Assembly: GCA_963810945.1 (NCBI GenBank)
Contig: CAWEPI010000008.1
Coordinates: 930,001-994,000 of the forward strand
Origin: JAOUEA01 sp963810945
GTDB lineage: Bacteria; Actinomycetota; UBA4738; HRBIN12
Direction of reading: 5' to 3'
DNA: 64,000 bases
Under the pieces are notes generated by a model. The model made no database searches and was not told the origin of the DNA. It was given only the letters and a program-made list of their open reading frames with translations. A program made the position numbers and the translations under genes. Below are positions 17,964-27,282 of the stretch, piece after piece. Every line of letters begins with the position of its first letter. Position 1 is the stretch's first letter.

Positions 17964-20459
17964 ATGTTCGAACGTTTCACCGATCGAGCCAGACGGGTTG
18001 TGGTTCTCGCCCAAGAAGAAGCGAGGATGCTCAACCACAACTACATCGGCACCGAGCACATCCTGCTCGGGCTGATCCACGAGGGCGAGGGCGTCGCCGC
18101 TAAGGCGCTCGAGTCGCTGAACATCTCGCTCGAGGCCGTGCGCCAGCAGGTCGAAGAGATCATCGGCCAGGGCCAGGCGGCCCCCACCGGACACATCCCC
18201 TTCACGCCCCGCGCCAAGAAGGTGCTGGAGCTCTCGCTGCGCGAGGCGCTGCAGCTCGGTCACAACTACATCGGCACCGAGCACATCCTGCTCGGGCTGA
18301 TCCGCGAGGGCGAGGGTGTCGCCGCGCAGGTCCTGCAGAAGCTCGGGGCTGATCTGAATCGTGTCCGCCAGACCGTGATCCAACTGCTCTCCGGTTACAC
18401 CGGCGGCAAGGGCGAGACCACCCCCGGCGGCGGGGCGCAGGGCGAGGGCGGTCCGCAGGGTTCGATGGTGCTGGACCAGTTCGGCCGGAACCTCACGCAG
18501 CTCGCGCGCGATCAGAAGCTCGACCCGGTCATCGGGCGGGAGAAGGAGATCGAGCGCGTGATGCAGGTGCTGTCGCGCCGCACCAAGAACAACCCGGTGC
18601 TGATCGGCGAGCCAGGGGTCGGCAAGACCGCAGTCGTGGAAGGACTCAGCCAGGCCATCGTGAAGGGCGAGGTGCCCGAGACGCTCAAGGGCAAGCAGAT
18701 CTACACGCTGGACCTCGGCGCGCTGGTGGCCGGCTCGCGGTACCGCGGTGACTTCGAGGAGCGCCTCAAGAAGGTGCTGAAGGAGATCAAGACCCGCGGC
18801 GACATCGTGCTGTTCATCGACGAGCTCCACACGCTCGTGGGCGCGGGCGCGGCCGAGGGCGCCATCGACGCGGCCTCCATCCTGAAGCCCATGCTCGCGC
18901 GCGGTGAGCTGCAGACCATCGGCGCGACGACCCGCGACGAGTACCGCAAGCACCTGGAGAAGGACGCCGCGCTCGAGCGTCGCTTCCAGCCCATCGAGGT
19001 GCAGGAGCCGTCCGTCGCGCACACCATCGAGATCCTGAAGGGCCTGCGCGATCGCTACGAGGCCCACCACCGCGTGAACTTCACCGACGATTCGCTCGTG
19101 GCCGCCGCGAACCTCGCGGACCGCTACATCTCCGACCGGTTCCTGCCCGACAAGGCCATCGACCTCATCGACGAGGCCGGCTCGCGGATGCGCATCCGTC
19201 GCATGACCGCGCCGCCCAACGTCCGCGAGGTGGACGAGAAGATCGCCGAGGTCCGTCTGAAGAAGGAGTCCGCCATCGACGGGCAGGACTTCGAGAAGGC
19301 TGCCGCGCTGCGCGACGAGGAGCGCCAGTTGCAGGAGGAGCGCACCCGGCGCGAGCAGGAATGGAAGTCGGGCGAGATGGACATCCTGTCCGAGGTGGAC
19401 GAGGAGGAGATCGCCGAGGTGTTGTCCATCTGGACGGGCATCCCGGTCTTCAAGCTCACCGAGGAGGAGACGGAGAAGCTGCTCCGCATGGAGGACGAGC
19501 TCCACAAGCGCATCGTCACCCAGAACGAGGCGATCTCCGCCGTTTCCCGGGCCATGCGCCGCACGCGCTCCGGACTCAAGGACCCTCGCCGCCCGGCCGG
19601 CTCGTTCATCTTCCTGGGGCCTTCGGGTGTCGGGAAGACGGAGCTGTCCAAGGCGCTCGCGGAGTTCCTCTTCGGCGACGAGGACGCGCTGATCCAGCTC
19701 GACATGTCCGAGTACATGGAGAAGCACACGGTCAGCCGGCTGATCGGGTCGCCCCCCGGCTACGTGGGGTACGAGGAGGGCGGACAGCTCACCGAGGCCG
19801 TCCGCCGCAAGCCGTTCAGCGTGATCCTGTTCGACGAGATCGAGAAGGCGCACCCCGACGTGTTCAACACGCTGCTGCAGATCCTCGAGGACGGGCGACT
19901 CACGGACTCGCAGGGCCGCACCGTGGACTTCAAGAACACGATCATCATCATGACCTCGAACCTGGGGACCCGCGACATCCAGAAGGGCCCGGGCGTCGGG
20001 TTCGCGGCAGCCGGGAACGAAGAGGTCACCTACGACAAGATGAAGGACCGGGTGACGGAGGAGCTGAAGAAGTCGTTCCGCCCCGAGTTCCTGAACCGCA
20101 TCGACGAGGTCATCGTCTTCCGCTCGCTCAGCCAGGGGGACGTGAAGAACATCGTCGACCTGATGATGAGGCGGGTCACCGAGCAGCTGAAGGCCAAGGA
20201 CGTGGAGATCGAGCTCACCGACGAGGCGAAGACGCTGCTCGCCACCGAGGGGTACGACCAGTCCCTCGGCGCGCGGCCGTTGCGTCGCACCATCCAGCGC
20301 CTGGTGGAAGACCCGCTCGCGGAGAAGCTCCTGTGGAAGGAGTTCCGCGCCGGCCAGACCATCATCGTGGACGTGCGCGACGGCGAGATCGTGTTCGACA
20401 ACGCGTCGGTCATCCCGCCGGACGTGCCACCCGTGGAGCTGGCCGGCTCGACCGAGTAG
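17964..20459 (+). CDS. clpC: AAA+ unfoldase ClpC
   Basis: 831 residues, the Hsp100 unfoldase feeding ClpP and acting in protein quality control. The Clp N-domain contains two repeats (both with NYIGTEHILLGLI). AAA-1 has Walker A GEPGVGKTAVVEG, a UVR-like coiled segment follows with KESAIDGQDFEKAAALRDEE, and AAA-2 has GPSGVGKTELSKAL and FDEIEKAHPDVF. The presence of the UVR segment separates ClpC from ClpB. The frame is intact. Confidence 0.97.
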   Translation: MFERFTDRARRVVVLAQEEARMLNHNYIGTEHILLGLIHEGEGVAAKALESLNISLEAVRQQVEEIIGQGQAAPTGHIPFTPRAKKVLELSLREALQLGHNYIGTEHILLGLIREGEGVAAQVLQKLGADLNRVRQTVIQLLSGYTGGKGETTPGGGAQGEGGPQGSMVLDQFGRNLTQLARDQKLDPVIGREKEIERVMQVLSRRTKNNPVLIGEPGVGKTAVVEGLSQAIVKGEVPETLKGKQIYTLDLGALVAGSRYRGDFEERLKKVLKEIKTRGDIVLFIDELHTLVGAGAAEGAIDAASILKPMLARGELQTIGATTRDEYRKHLEKDAALERRFQPIEVQEPSVAHTIEILKGLRDRYEAHHRVNFTDDSLVAAANLADRYISDRFLPDKAIDLIDEAGSRMRIRRMTAPPNVREVDEKIAEVRLKKESAIDGQDFEKAAALRDEERQLQEERTRREQEWKSGEMDILSEVDEEEIAEVLSIWTGIPVFKLTEEETEKLLRMEDELHKRIVTQNEAISAVSRAMRRTRSGLKDPRRPAGSFIFLGPSGVGKTELSKALAEFLFGDEDALIQLDMSEYMEKHTVSRLIGSPPGYVGYEEGGQLTEAVRRKPFSVILFDEIEKAHPDVFNTLLQILEDGRLTDSQGRTVDFKNTIIIMTSNLGTRDIQKGPGVGFAAAGNEEVTYDKMKDRVTEELKKSFRPEFLNRIDEVIVFRSLSQGDVKNIVDLMMRRVTEQLKAKDVEIELTDEAKTLLATEGYDQSLGARPLRRTIQRLVEDPLAEKLLWKEFRAGQTIIVDVRDGEIVFDNASVIPPDVPPVELAGSTE

Positions 20460-20489
20460 CTGCGGGCCGCATCCGAACATCCGATGCAG

Positions 20490-20516
20490 GAGGGCCGGGG
20501 CTTCGCCCCGGCCCTC
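20490..20516. terminator. Bidirectional terminator after clpC
   Basis: Perfect 11-bp stem (20490-20500 with 20506-20516) around CTTCG. It separates two convergent genes and can serve both strands. Confidence 0.8.
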
Positions 20517-20552
20517 TGCGTGCGTGACGCCGACCCCGTCTAGCCGCTCGGG

Positions 20553-21701
20553 TTAGATGGCGCGGTTCACCAAGAGGCTCTTGGAGTTCCGGCTCCAGGA
20601 GACGGCGTTGACATCGCTCGCCACGCTGACCCCGAGATCCTTGGTCTTTCCGCTCGCCACCGAGAGCACCTTGACGTCGAGCCTGGGCCAGCTAGACCCT
20701 CCGGTCCCTGGGTCCGCCAGCTCGAACCGCTCCACGGGGTTGTACGTGAGGAACGCGATGCTCGTTCCATCGGGGGACCAGCGGGGCGAGAACCCCTCCG
20801 CCACCGGGTTGAGGTGGGAACCGTCGGCGTCCATGATCGCCACGCCGCCCGCGTGGGACAGCGCGATCCGTGAGCCGTCGGGCGAGTAGACGGCCTCCGA
20901 ATCGTCGTCGTGGTTCTTGGTGATGCGCGTAGGCGTGCCGCTCCCGTCGGCCGCGACCGAGTAGATCTCCTGCGTGGCCGAGAACCCGTTATCGTCCAAC
21001 GGGACCGCGCCGGCATCGTTGTAGATGATGTGAGTGCCGTCAGGTGACCAGGATGGCCATCCCTTCTGCGTGGGACCTGTCGTGAGCTGCTTCATGTCGG
21101 ATCCGTCGGCACCGATCACGAAGATGTTGGTCGTGAAGGGACCGTGATCGCTGGCTCCGCGTGCGACGAATGCGACACGAGTACCGTCGGGAGACCACAC
21201 CGGTTGATCCACTCCCGAGATCCCCGGTCCTCCGTACTGCGTGAGGTAGCGCGCACTGGCGCCGTCGATCCTCGCGGCTACGATCCGGGCGCCTGGGGCG
21301 CATGAGGTGCACGCGGCGACGTCCGGTGATGCGGTGACATAGACGATCCACTTGCCGTCGCGCGAGAGGTTGGGCTCCCAGGCGTCAGGTGGAAGGTTCA
21401 CCCCGCTGATCACGGCTCCATGCAGATCGACGAACGCCGGCGACATCGTCGCGACCCCGGGAGGGGATGTTGGCGGAGGCGACGTCGATACCTTGCCAGC
21501 AGGGAGGCCGCCCTTGTCGCCAGCGGGGTTGGCGATGAAGAAGACCGCCAAGGCGGCGATCACGGCCGCGGCGAGGGCGACCGCGCCGATCCGCTGCCTG
21601 CGACGGCGACGTTCCTGCGCTTCGTGCTGTCGTTGCAATGCGCCCCGGTCGGGGCCTGCCTTCTGGGTGACCATCTCGAAGACCTCCTTGGACTCAGGCA
21701 T
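20553..21701 (-). CDS. Membrane-anchored PD40/TolB-like propeller protein, partner of the adjacent sigma factor
   Basis: 382 residues. About 35 basic cytoplasmic residues come first, then one membrane helix (VALAAAVIAALAVFFIA), a Pro/Ser/Thr-rich linker, and an outer domain of repeated WSPDG motifs (VWSPDGTRVAF, SWSPDGTHIIY, VYSPDGSRIAL, RWSPDGTSIAF), typical of TolB-type beta-propellers. ATG 21701 follows GAGGAG and lies 9 bases after the sigma gene, so the two form an operon. It may act as an anti-sigma or sensor protein, but it has no recognisable anti-sigma zinc motif. Confidence 0.82.
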   Translation of the reverse strand: MPESKEVFEMVTQKAGPDRGALQRQHEAQERRRRRQRIGAVALAAAVIAALAVFFIANPAGDKGGLPAGKVSTSPPPTSPPGVATMSPAFVDLHGAVISGVNLPPDAWEPNLSRDGKWIVYVTASPDVAACTSCAPGARIVAARIDGASARYLTQYGGPGISGVDQPVWSPDGTRVAFVARGASDHGPFTTNIFVIGADGSDMKQLTTGPTQKGWPSWSPDGTHIIYNDAGAVPLDDNGFSATQEIYSVAADGSGTPTRITKNHDDDSEAVYSPDGSRIALSHAGGVAIMDADGSHLNPVAEGFSPRWSPDGTSIAFLTYNPVERFELADPGTGGSSWPRLDVKVLSVASGKTKDLGVSVASDVNAVSWSRNSKSLLVNRAI

Positions 21702-21710
21702 CCCCGCTCC

Positions 21711-22235
21711 TCACGTCGCTCTCAGCGCGGCTCGCCCCTGAGAGGCGAGCACGCGCACCGTCGTGGGCCGGATGCCCATCATCTGGCCGGCCTGTTCCGA
21801 GCTGTACCCGTACACGTCCGTGAGGACCACCGCGGCGCGCTGCCTGGGTGTGAGTTGGAGCAGCAGTCGGCGGAGATCCTCCTTGAGGTCCACGTCGTCG
21901 AAGGGGTCCGGCGTGGAGCCCACCATCGTGAGGTGCCGAGCGGCGGTCCGTGCCCGGCGCGCCCGCATCCGGAACCCGTTCAGGGCCACGCGGAAGAGGT
22001 ATCCCACCGCGTCGTCGATCTCCCCGATCCGGTCCCAGCGCTCCCAGAGCTTCAGGAAGGCGTCCTGCATGAGTTCCTCCGCGTCCTGACGGCTGCCCGT
22101 GACGAAGTACAGCGCCCGGTACAGGCGTTCGTGCTGGTCGATGAAGAAGTCGTCGAAGCTGAGCGGGGCATCGGACGTCACGAACCCCTCCACCACGAGC
22201 CCTTCTCCCTCGGTCTGCACGAGCCATGGATGCAC
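21711..22235 (-). CDS. ECF-type RNA polymerase sigma factor
   Basis: 174 residues. Region 2 is FIDQHERLYRALYFVTGSRQDAEELMQDAFLKLWERW. Region 4 is LTPRQRAAVVLTDVYGYSSEQAGQMMGIRPTTVRVLASQGR, which contains the helix-turn-helix. The type resembles the actinobacterial SigE/ECF family. GTG 22235 is used, but a GTG about 12 codons downstream is equally possible. Cotranscription with a propeller protein suggests response to an envelope signal. Confidence 0.88.
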   Translation of the reverse strand: MHPWLVQTEGEGLVVEGFVTSDAPLSFDDFFIDQHERLYRALYFVTGSRQDAEELMQDAFLKLWERWDRIGEIDDAVGYLFRVALNGFRMRARRARTAARHLTMVGSTPDPFDDVDLKEDLRRLLLQLTPRQRAAVVLTDVYGYSSEQAGQMMGIRPTTVRVLASQGRAALRAT

Positions 22236-22358
22236 GAGGTACGCGCATCGTTTAGCGGATGGCGTGCCCGGGCAAGTCAGGCTGACCCCACATCTACGGG
22301 TTCGGTGGGTCTCCGATGTCGATGCCGGCTCAACCGGTTCACCGGACCGGCTAGCTCG

Positions 22359-23121
22359 TCACACGAGACCCCGCAGCTCCTCGGGGACCAGGTCCGCGAA
22401 GGTCCAGCCGGTCCAGAGGTCGCTCGCGATCCGGTCCGATCGGGGCACGGACGCCGAACCGCTCGAAGTACGTCCCCATCCGCTCGAGATCGCGCCGCAG
22501 GAACGCCTCCGCGTGGCTGTTCTTGCGGGGGTCGACGGCTTGAGGAAGGTCGATCACCGTCAGGCGGCCCTCCCAGACCAAGACGTTGTACGGCGAGAGG
22601 TCTCCGTGCACGACGTTGCTGAACAGCATCAGCTCCACGGCGTGCACCATCTGGTCGAACAGATCCTCGGCCTCCTCGCGATCGTCGGGGACGTAGGAGC
22701 GCAGCTGCGGCGCCGCGATCTCGAGATCGCCCACGTACGACATGAGGATCGCGTCGTCCGTGCGCTCGATGGCCTCGGGCACCGGCACGGGCGCCGCCGC
22801 GGCCCCGAGCATCCGGAGCGACTCCCATTCGCGACTCACCCAGATGCCCCCCTGCACCTCGCGGCCGAACCGCGTCTTCTTCTCGAGCGCCGCGCGGATG
22901 CGCCGCTCCTTGATCCACTCGCCGTCGCGGTAGAGCCCGTCGTCGCGGAAGTCCCGCTGGTTCAGCGGGTGATAGGCCTTCAGCGCGAGGTACTCGTGCC
23001 CGGTCGTGCGTGGGTTGGCGCGGCAGAGGTGGACCGAGGCCTCCTTGCCGCTCTTGATCGGTCGGATGACCGCTTCGATGAGCCCTTCATCGAGGAAGTG
23101 CTCGGCCGCTGCGTCGTGCAA
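22359..23121 (-). CDS. RIO-type serine/threonine protein kinase (C-terminal frame break)
   Basis: About 253 residues of the RIO1-like atypical kinase family. Kinase signatures: IKSGKEASVHLCRA, LALKAYHP with the ATP-binding Lys, VVHGDLSPYNVLV as catalytic loop, and VIDLPQAV as the metal-binding segment. TTG 23121 is preceded by AAAGGAG at 7 bases, which fixes the start although the frame stays open far upstream. A +1 break near 22450 hides the natural end (DLWTGWTFADLVPEELRGLV), which stops at 22359. Substrates of bacterial RIO kinases are unknown. Confidence 0.85.
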
Positions 23122-23325
23122 CGTGATGCTCCTTTCGGGTCGTGGACGTGCAGAGGCCACGTCCCGAAGGAGGTCGGATGCGCCGGCGGTGGCGTGCGTT
23201 ACCGCTGGCGCGAGACGGACCGGAAGGGACGCGGCGCGCGCGCGATGTCGAGAACCGAGATCGCGGCCATACCTCATCCCTCCTTCCGGTCGTCGCGGCG
23301 CGTGGGCACGCGCCGGTGCTGCGCG

Positions 23326-23355
23326 AGTATAGCTCGTCAGTCCCGTCGAGTCGAA
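23326..23355 (-). promoter_or_regulatory. Promoter for the RIO kinase
   Basis: Reading on the minus strand, TTCGAC (23355-23350) and a perfect TATACT (23331-23326) are separated by 18 bases. The leader of about 200 bases contains a small ORF starting ATG GCC GCG ATC (23 codons) behind GGAGG, and ends with the AAAGGAG of the kinase. Confidence 0.5.
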
Positions 23356-23889
23356 GGCTTCGAAGCCCGCGTGTCGTGCGACGAGGAGCAGCGCGATGAT
23401 CAGCAGGAACCCGCTGAGGGCCATCATCGGGATCGAGATGTAGTGGAAGCGCCAGATCCACACGACGGTGCACGGGGATTCCGCTTCGCAAGAGAGCGAG
23501 GTCTGGTGCGGGAAGCGCTCCAATTGGTAGTGGTAGATCGAGATGGCGGCGCCGATCACCGCGACCGGCACCGCGTAGTGCCAGTGATCGCGGTCGCGAC
23601 GGAGCGCCGCGATCAGCAGCACCACCGCGAGCGGGTACATCGCGATCCGCTGGTACCAGCAGAGCTTGCACGGATCGAAGTGAGCGATCTCCGACAGGTA
23701 GAGGCTCCCCAGCGTGGCGGTGAGCGCCACGATCCACGCGAGCCAGATGCCGTTCTCGCCGATGACGTCCCAAACCGCGTCACGCGCGGGCACGAGGCCG
23801 GGTGCGAGCCTGGCGCCGATCGCCAGCACGAGGATCGCCAGCAGGCTCAGTTGCGCGACCACCGTGAGCAGTGCGAACAGCGTCGACAT
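23337..23889 (-). CDS. DsbB/BdbC-like disulfide oxidoreductase
   Basis: About 183 residues with four membrane helices. The first redox pair is CKLC (in HFDPCKLCWYQRIAMYPL), the second is CEAESPC. Such proteins reoxidise extracytoplasmic thiol-disulfide enzymes using quinone. As sequenced, the frame runs on without a stop into the RIO kinase. A +1 correction near 23350 gives a TGA at 23337, which matches the usual length. Start ATG 23889 is a judgement; GTG further upstream is possible. Confidence 0.75.
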
Positions 23890-23971
23890 CGTCTGGACGT
23901 TCACGGATAGCGAGCCTACCGGAGGCATCGGCCGGCGCGGGGGGTCGGGCGGCGGTGTCAGAGGGGGCCAC

Positions 23972-23977
23972 TAGGGT
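23972..23977 (+). promoter_or_regulatory. -10 box TAGGGT before radA
   Basis: TAGGGT ends 7 bases before ATG 23985 with no ribosome-binding site, again the leaderless layout. Confidence 0.5.
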
Positions 23978-23984
23978 GCGGCCC

Positions 23985-25346
23985 ATGGCCAAGACGAGAT
24001 CCGTCCTCGCGTGCACGGGGTGTCGTCAACAGGTGTCGCAGTGGGTGGGCCGGTGCCCCGGATGCGGTGCCTGGGGCACGGTGGAGGAAGTCATCGGGAG
24101 TGTGAGCGGCGGCGCGGCACGTGCCGCCTCCACCCCCGTGCCGCTGGTCGGTCTCGGAGCTGCCCCCGAGATCGACCAGCGGACCCCCACGGGATCCGAC
24201 GGCGTCGATCGGGTGCTCGGGGGCGGTCTCGTGCCGGGCTCGGTCACGCTGCTCGCGGGGGAGCCCGGGATCGGGAAGTCCACCCTCCTGCTGCAGCTCG
24301 TCGCCAACGTCTCGGCGGCCGGGCATCCATGCCTCCTCGTGTCCGGTGAGGAGTCGCAGGCGCAGGTGGCGGCGCGGGCGCGGCGCCTCGGGATCGTCGC
24401 CGGCGCCATCACGTTCGCCCCCGGCCGCGACCTCGAGCAGGTGCTGGACGCGGCGACCGCGGAGCGACCGTTCCTCCTCGCGGTCGACTCCATCCAGACC
24501 CTGCGCGACACGTCCGGCTCCCAGATGCCGGGCGGGGTGTCGCAGGTGAGGACGTGCACGGACGCGCTCGTGGGCCTCGCCAAGTCCCAGGGCATCGCGG
24601 TCGTCATCACCGGGCACGTGACCAAGGACGGCGACCTCGCGGGCCCTCGTGCCCTGGAGCACGCGGTCGACGTCGTGCTCGCCTTCGATGGGGATCCCCG
24701 CTCGGGGTTGCGCGTACTGGCGGGAGGCAAGAACCGGTTCGGCGCCGAGGGCGAGACGGCCTGGTTCGAGATGGGGGCCGCCGGGCTGCGCGAGATCGAC
24801 CCCACCGAGCTCCTGGTATCGGGGGAGCGGGTCCCGGGTGCCGCCACCGCACTGCCCAGGTCCGGGCGACGGGCCCTCGCCGTGGAGCTGCAAGCCCTCG
24901 TGGGGTCAACGGAGGGCCCCGCGCGTCGGCAGGCCACCGGCCTCGACCTGCGACGGTTCCAGCTGGTCGCGGCCGTGTTGGAGCGATCGGGGCTCGCCCT
25001 GGGTCGTGCCGAGCTCTACGGTGCCTCGTCCGGAGGCGTCAAGGTCGACGATCCCGCCTGCGATCTCGCCATCGCGGCGGCGCTCGCCTCCGCGGCCACC
25101 GGTGCCGCGCCCCCTCCGGACGCGGCGTTCGTGGGAGAGGTGGCGCTCACGGGCCTCGTCAGATCCGCCTCGGCCATGGAACAGCGGTTCGCAGCGGCTC
25201 GGGCCGTCGGTTGTCGCACGGTGTTCGCACCGGCGGGGACGACGACGCCCGCGCCTGAGGGACTCCGCCTCGTGCCCGTCCGCACCGTGCGCGACGCGCT
25301 CGGATGGGCGTTCCCGGCTGTCGCGACCGCTCGCGAGCCCGCCTGA
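23985..25346 (+). CDS. radA: DNA repair protein RadA (Sms)
   Basis: 453 residues. An N-terminal C4 zinc finger (CTGC/CPGC) comes first, then a RecA-like ATPase with Walker A GEPGIGKSTLLLQ, then the RadA-specific GGKNRFG motif, then a Lon-protease-like C-terminal domain (LYGASSGGVKVDDPACDLAIAAA). RadA promotes branch migration in recombinational repair. The frame is intact. Confidence 0.95.
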   Translation: MAKTRSVLACTGCRQQVSQWVGRCPGCGAWGTVEEVIGSVSGGAARAASTPVPLVGLGAAPEIDQRTPTGSDGVDRVLGGGLVPGSVTLLAGEPGIGKSTLLLQLVANVSAAGHPCLLVSGEESQAQVAARARRLGIVAGAITFAPGRDLEQVLDAATAERPFLLAVDSIQTLRDTSGSQMPGGVSQVRTCTDALVGLAKSQGIAVVITGHVTKDGDLAGPRALEHAVDVVLAFDGDPRSGLRVLAGGKNRFGAEGETAWFEMGAAGLREIDPTELLVSGERVPGAATALPRSGRRALAVELQALVGSTEGPARRQATGLDLRRFQLVAAVLERSGLALGRAELYGASSGGVKVDDPACDLAIAAALASAATGAAPPPDAAFVGEVALTGLVRSASAMEQRFAAARAVGCRTVFAPAGTTTPAPEGLRLVPVRTVRDALGWAFPAVATAREPA

Positions 25347-25418
25347 TACCCGGCTTACGGCCTAGTCCCGACGGACCATACCCAGGCTACGTATAGCCCT
25401 CTGACCTGCGGTTTTGGG

Positions 25419-25448
25419 TTGCGTCGCAAGGCGGGTCCGTGCTACCCT
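25419..25448 (+). promoter_or_regulatory. carD promoter
   Basis: TTGCGT (25419-25424) and TACCCT (25443-25448) are 18 bases apart, about 50 bases before the GTG of carD. A clear GGGAGG ribosome-binding site lies four bases before the GTG. Confidence 0.5.
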
Positions 25449-25500
25449 CTAGCTACTGAACCATCCGTTCGCGATCCCCGCAGCTCTCCAGGGAGGTTTC

Positions 25501-26010
25501 GTGTTCCGCAAGGGCGATACCGTAGTGCATCCCGAGCATGGCGCAGCAGTCATCGAAGAGCTGCGAGAGAAGGAATTCCTGGGGGAGAAGCGAACGTACC
25601 TCGTGTTGCGCGTGGCTTACGGCGACCTGACCCTGATGATCCCGACCGATTCGACCGAGCAGGTGGGATTGCGCTCCGTCGTGAGCAAGAACGAGGTCAA
25701 GAAGGTGCTGAAGGTGCTGACGGAGGACGAGTCCTCCATGGCGGCCAACTGGTCTCGTCGGTTCAAGAACAACATGGAGAAGCTCCATTCCGGCGACCCG
25801 TACCAGGTGGCCGAGGTGCTCCGGAACCTGTCCATCCGCGATCGCGAGAAGGGCCTGTCGGCCGGGGAGAAGCGCATGATCACGAAGGCGCGACAGATCC
25901 TCATCTCGGAGCTGTCGCACGCCACCGGCAAGTCCGAGGAAGACGCCGAGACCATGATCGACGAGGTCCTCGACGACGCCCATGGCGCGAAGCTCGTCGC
26001 GGAGGCCTGA
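25501..26010 (+). CDS. carD: CarD-family RNA polymerase-binding regulator
   Basis: 169 residues. The N-terminal Tudor-like RNA-polymerase interaction domain reads FRKGDTVVHPEHGAAVIEE, and the C-terminal helical DNA-binding domain includes MAANWSRRFKNNMEKLHSGDPYQVAEVLRNL. CarD stabilises open complexes, notably at rRNA promoters in mycobacteria. Start is GTG behind GGGAGG. Confidence 0.95.
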   Translation: MFRKGDTVVHPEHGAAVIEELREKEFLGEKRTYLVLRVAYGDLTLMIPTDSTEQVGLRSVVSKNEVKKVLKVLTEDESSMAANWSRRFKNNMEKLHSGDPYQVAEVLRNLSIRDREKGLSAGEKRMITKARQILISELSHATGKSEEDAETMIDEVLDDAHGAKLVAEA

Positions 26011-26085
26011 GCTCCCCAAGGTCCGTTCCCAGGCACTCGGCGTCGTTCCAGGCAACCCCTCAGGGTCGACGTCGCCTGCGCCGAT

Positions 26086-26103
26086 GACCCCTCCGTAGGG
26101 GTC
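26086..26103. terminator. Weak hairpin after carD
   Basis: Seven-bp stem GACCCCT/AGGGGTC with a four-base loop in the 152-base gap before the PIN-TRAM gene. There is no T-run, so termination is uncertain. Confidence 0.35.
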
Positions 26104-26162
26104 GCCGCCGCTCTGTGAGGCCGCGGCCACCCCTGACACCGTCGGAAGGGGTCGAGCCGGGC

Positions 26163-27242
26163 ATGAGCGAGAGAGAGCCTCGCGTGGGCGCGTTGCGTGG
26201 GCGCCTGGTCGAAGGTGTCCGGCTGATCTTCATCGCCCTGTTGGCGACCGCCGGCTACCAGGTCGGTGCTTCCTACGCCGCGGACAGCACGAGCAAGGCT
26301 CTGATGTTCATCTTCTTGGGCGCCGCCATCGGGTTCGTGATCGGCGGCGTGATGGGTCGCCTCACGCTGCGGGCCGTCGGCGGGATGGAGCGCGAGCTAC
26401 GGCGGAAGCCGGCCCCGCAGTTGGCGGGAGGCGTCGTGGGACTCGTGATCGCCATGATCGTCGCGGGCCTGATGATGATCCCGTTGCTCTTCGTTCCGCC
26501 GTCGATCGCGTGGCCAGGCATCGTGTTCCTGTACCTCGCGCTGGGCTCGCTCGGGTTCCGCCTGGGCGAGGCCAAGCACGAGGATCTCTTCGCGCTGGTC
26601 GGGATGAAGCCGCGCGCTTCCGCAGCCTCGGCGCGCGGCGACCTGCACGTGATCGATACCAGCGCCCTCATCGACGGACGGGTGGCCGACCTCGTGGCGA
26701 CCGGCTTCGTGAGCGGGACGATCCTGCTGCACGACGGCGTGCTGCGCGAGCTCCAAGCCATCAGCGATTCTTCCGATCCGAAGCGGCGCACGCGGGGCCG
26801 TCGAGGGCTCGACGTCCTCGTGGAGCTCCAGAAGGCGCCGACCGTGCAGTTCCAGCTGATCGAAGAGAACGGTGTGATGGACGTCGACGCGGCCCTCGTC
26901 CGGCTGGCGCGTGAGCGCGGCGCCTCGCTCATCACGGTCGACCACAACCTCGCGAAGGTGGCGGAAGCCCTGCGGGTCCCGGTGGCCCAGATCAACGCCC
27001 TGGCGTCCAAGTTCCGCGTCCCCTACACGGCCGGCGATGAGATCAGCGTCCGGCTCGTCAAGGAGGGGCGCGAGCACGGCCAGGGCGTGGGCTACCTCGA
27101 CGACGGCACGATGGTGGTCGTCGAGCGCGCGGACCAGCACATCGGCACCACGGTCGAGATCCGCGTCACCAACGTGATCCAGACGACGACGGGCCGGATG
27201 GTGTTCGCCGCGCTGGCGAGTGAGAGTCCCGTCGAGGCCTGA
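26163..27242 (+). CDS. PIN-TRAM membrane protein (YacL-like)
   Basis: 359 residues. Several N-terminal membrane helices cover about residues 15-130. A PIN nuclease domain follows with the acidic residues in HVIDTSALIDGRVAD and ITVDHNLAKVAE, and a C-terminal TRAM RNA-binding domain (GYLDDGTMVVVERADQHIG). The same architecture is found in Bacillus YacL, encoded near ispD in Gram-positives, as here. It is probably a membrane-bound RNA-processing nuclease. Confidence 0.88.
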   Translation: MSEREPRVGALRGRLVEGVRLIFIALLATAGYQVGASYAADSTSKALMFIFLGAAIGFVIGGVMGRLTLRAVGGMERELRRKPAPQLAGGVVGLVIAMIVAGLMMIPLLFVPPSIAWPGIVFLYLALGSLGFRLGEAKHEDLFALVGMKPRASAASARGDLHVIDTSALIDGRVADLVATGFVSGTILLHDGVLRELQAISDSSDPKRRTRGRRGLDVLVELQKAPTVQFQLIEENGVMDVDAALVRLARERGASLITVDHNLAKVAEALRVPVAQINALASKFRVPYTAGDEISVRLVKEGREHGQGVGYLDDGTMVVVERADQHIGTTVEIRVTNVIQTTTGRMVFAALASESPVEA

Positions 27243-27270
27243 TCGCTGCACCCGCCGGACGGCGGTCTGG

Positions 27271-27276
27271 CATGCT
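27271..27276 (+). promoter_or_regulatory. -10-like CATGCT before ispD
   Basis: CATGCT ends 6 bases before ATG 27283. The spacing matches the leaderless promoters, though the hexamer is a poorer match. Confidence 0.35.
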
Positions 27277-27282
27277 TCCTCC

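Noticed and set aside
17559..20480. Open frame of about 970 codons antisense to clpC
   Set aside because: It mirrors clpC codons; composition is Leu/Asp/Val/His-rich and repetitive, with no start signal or family.
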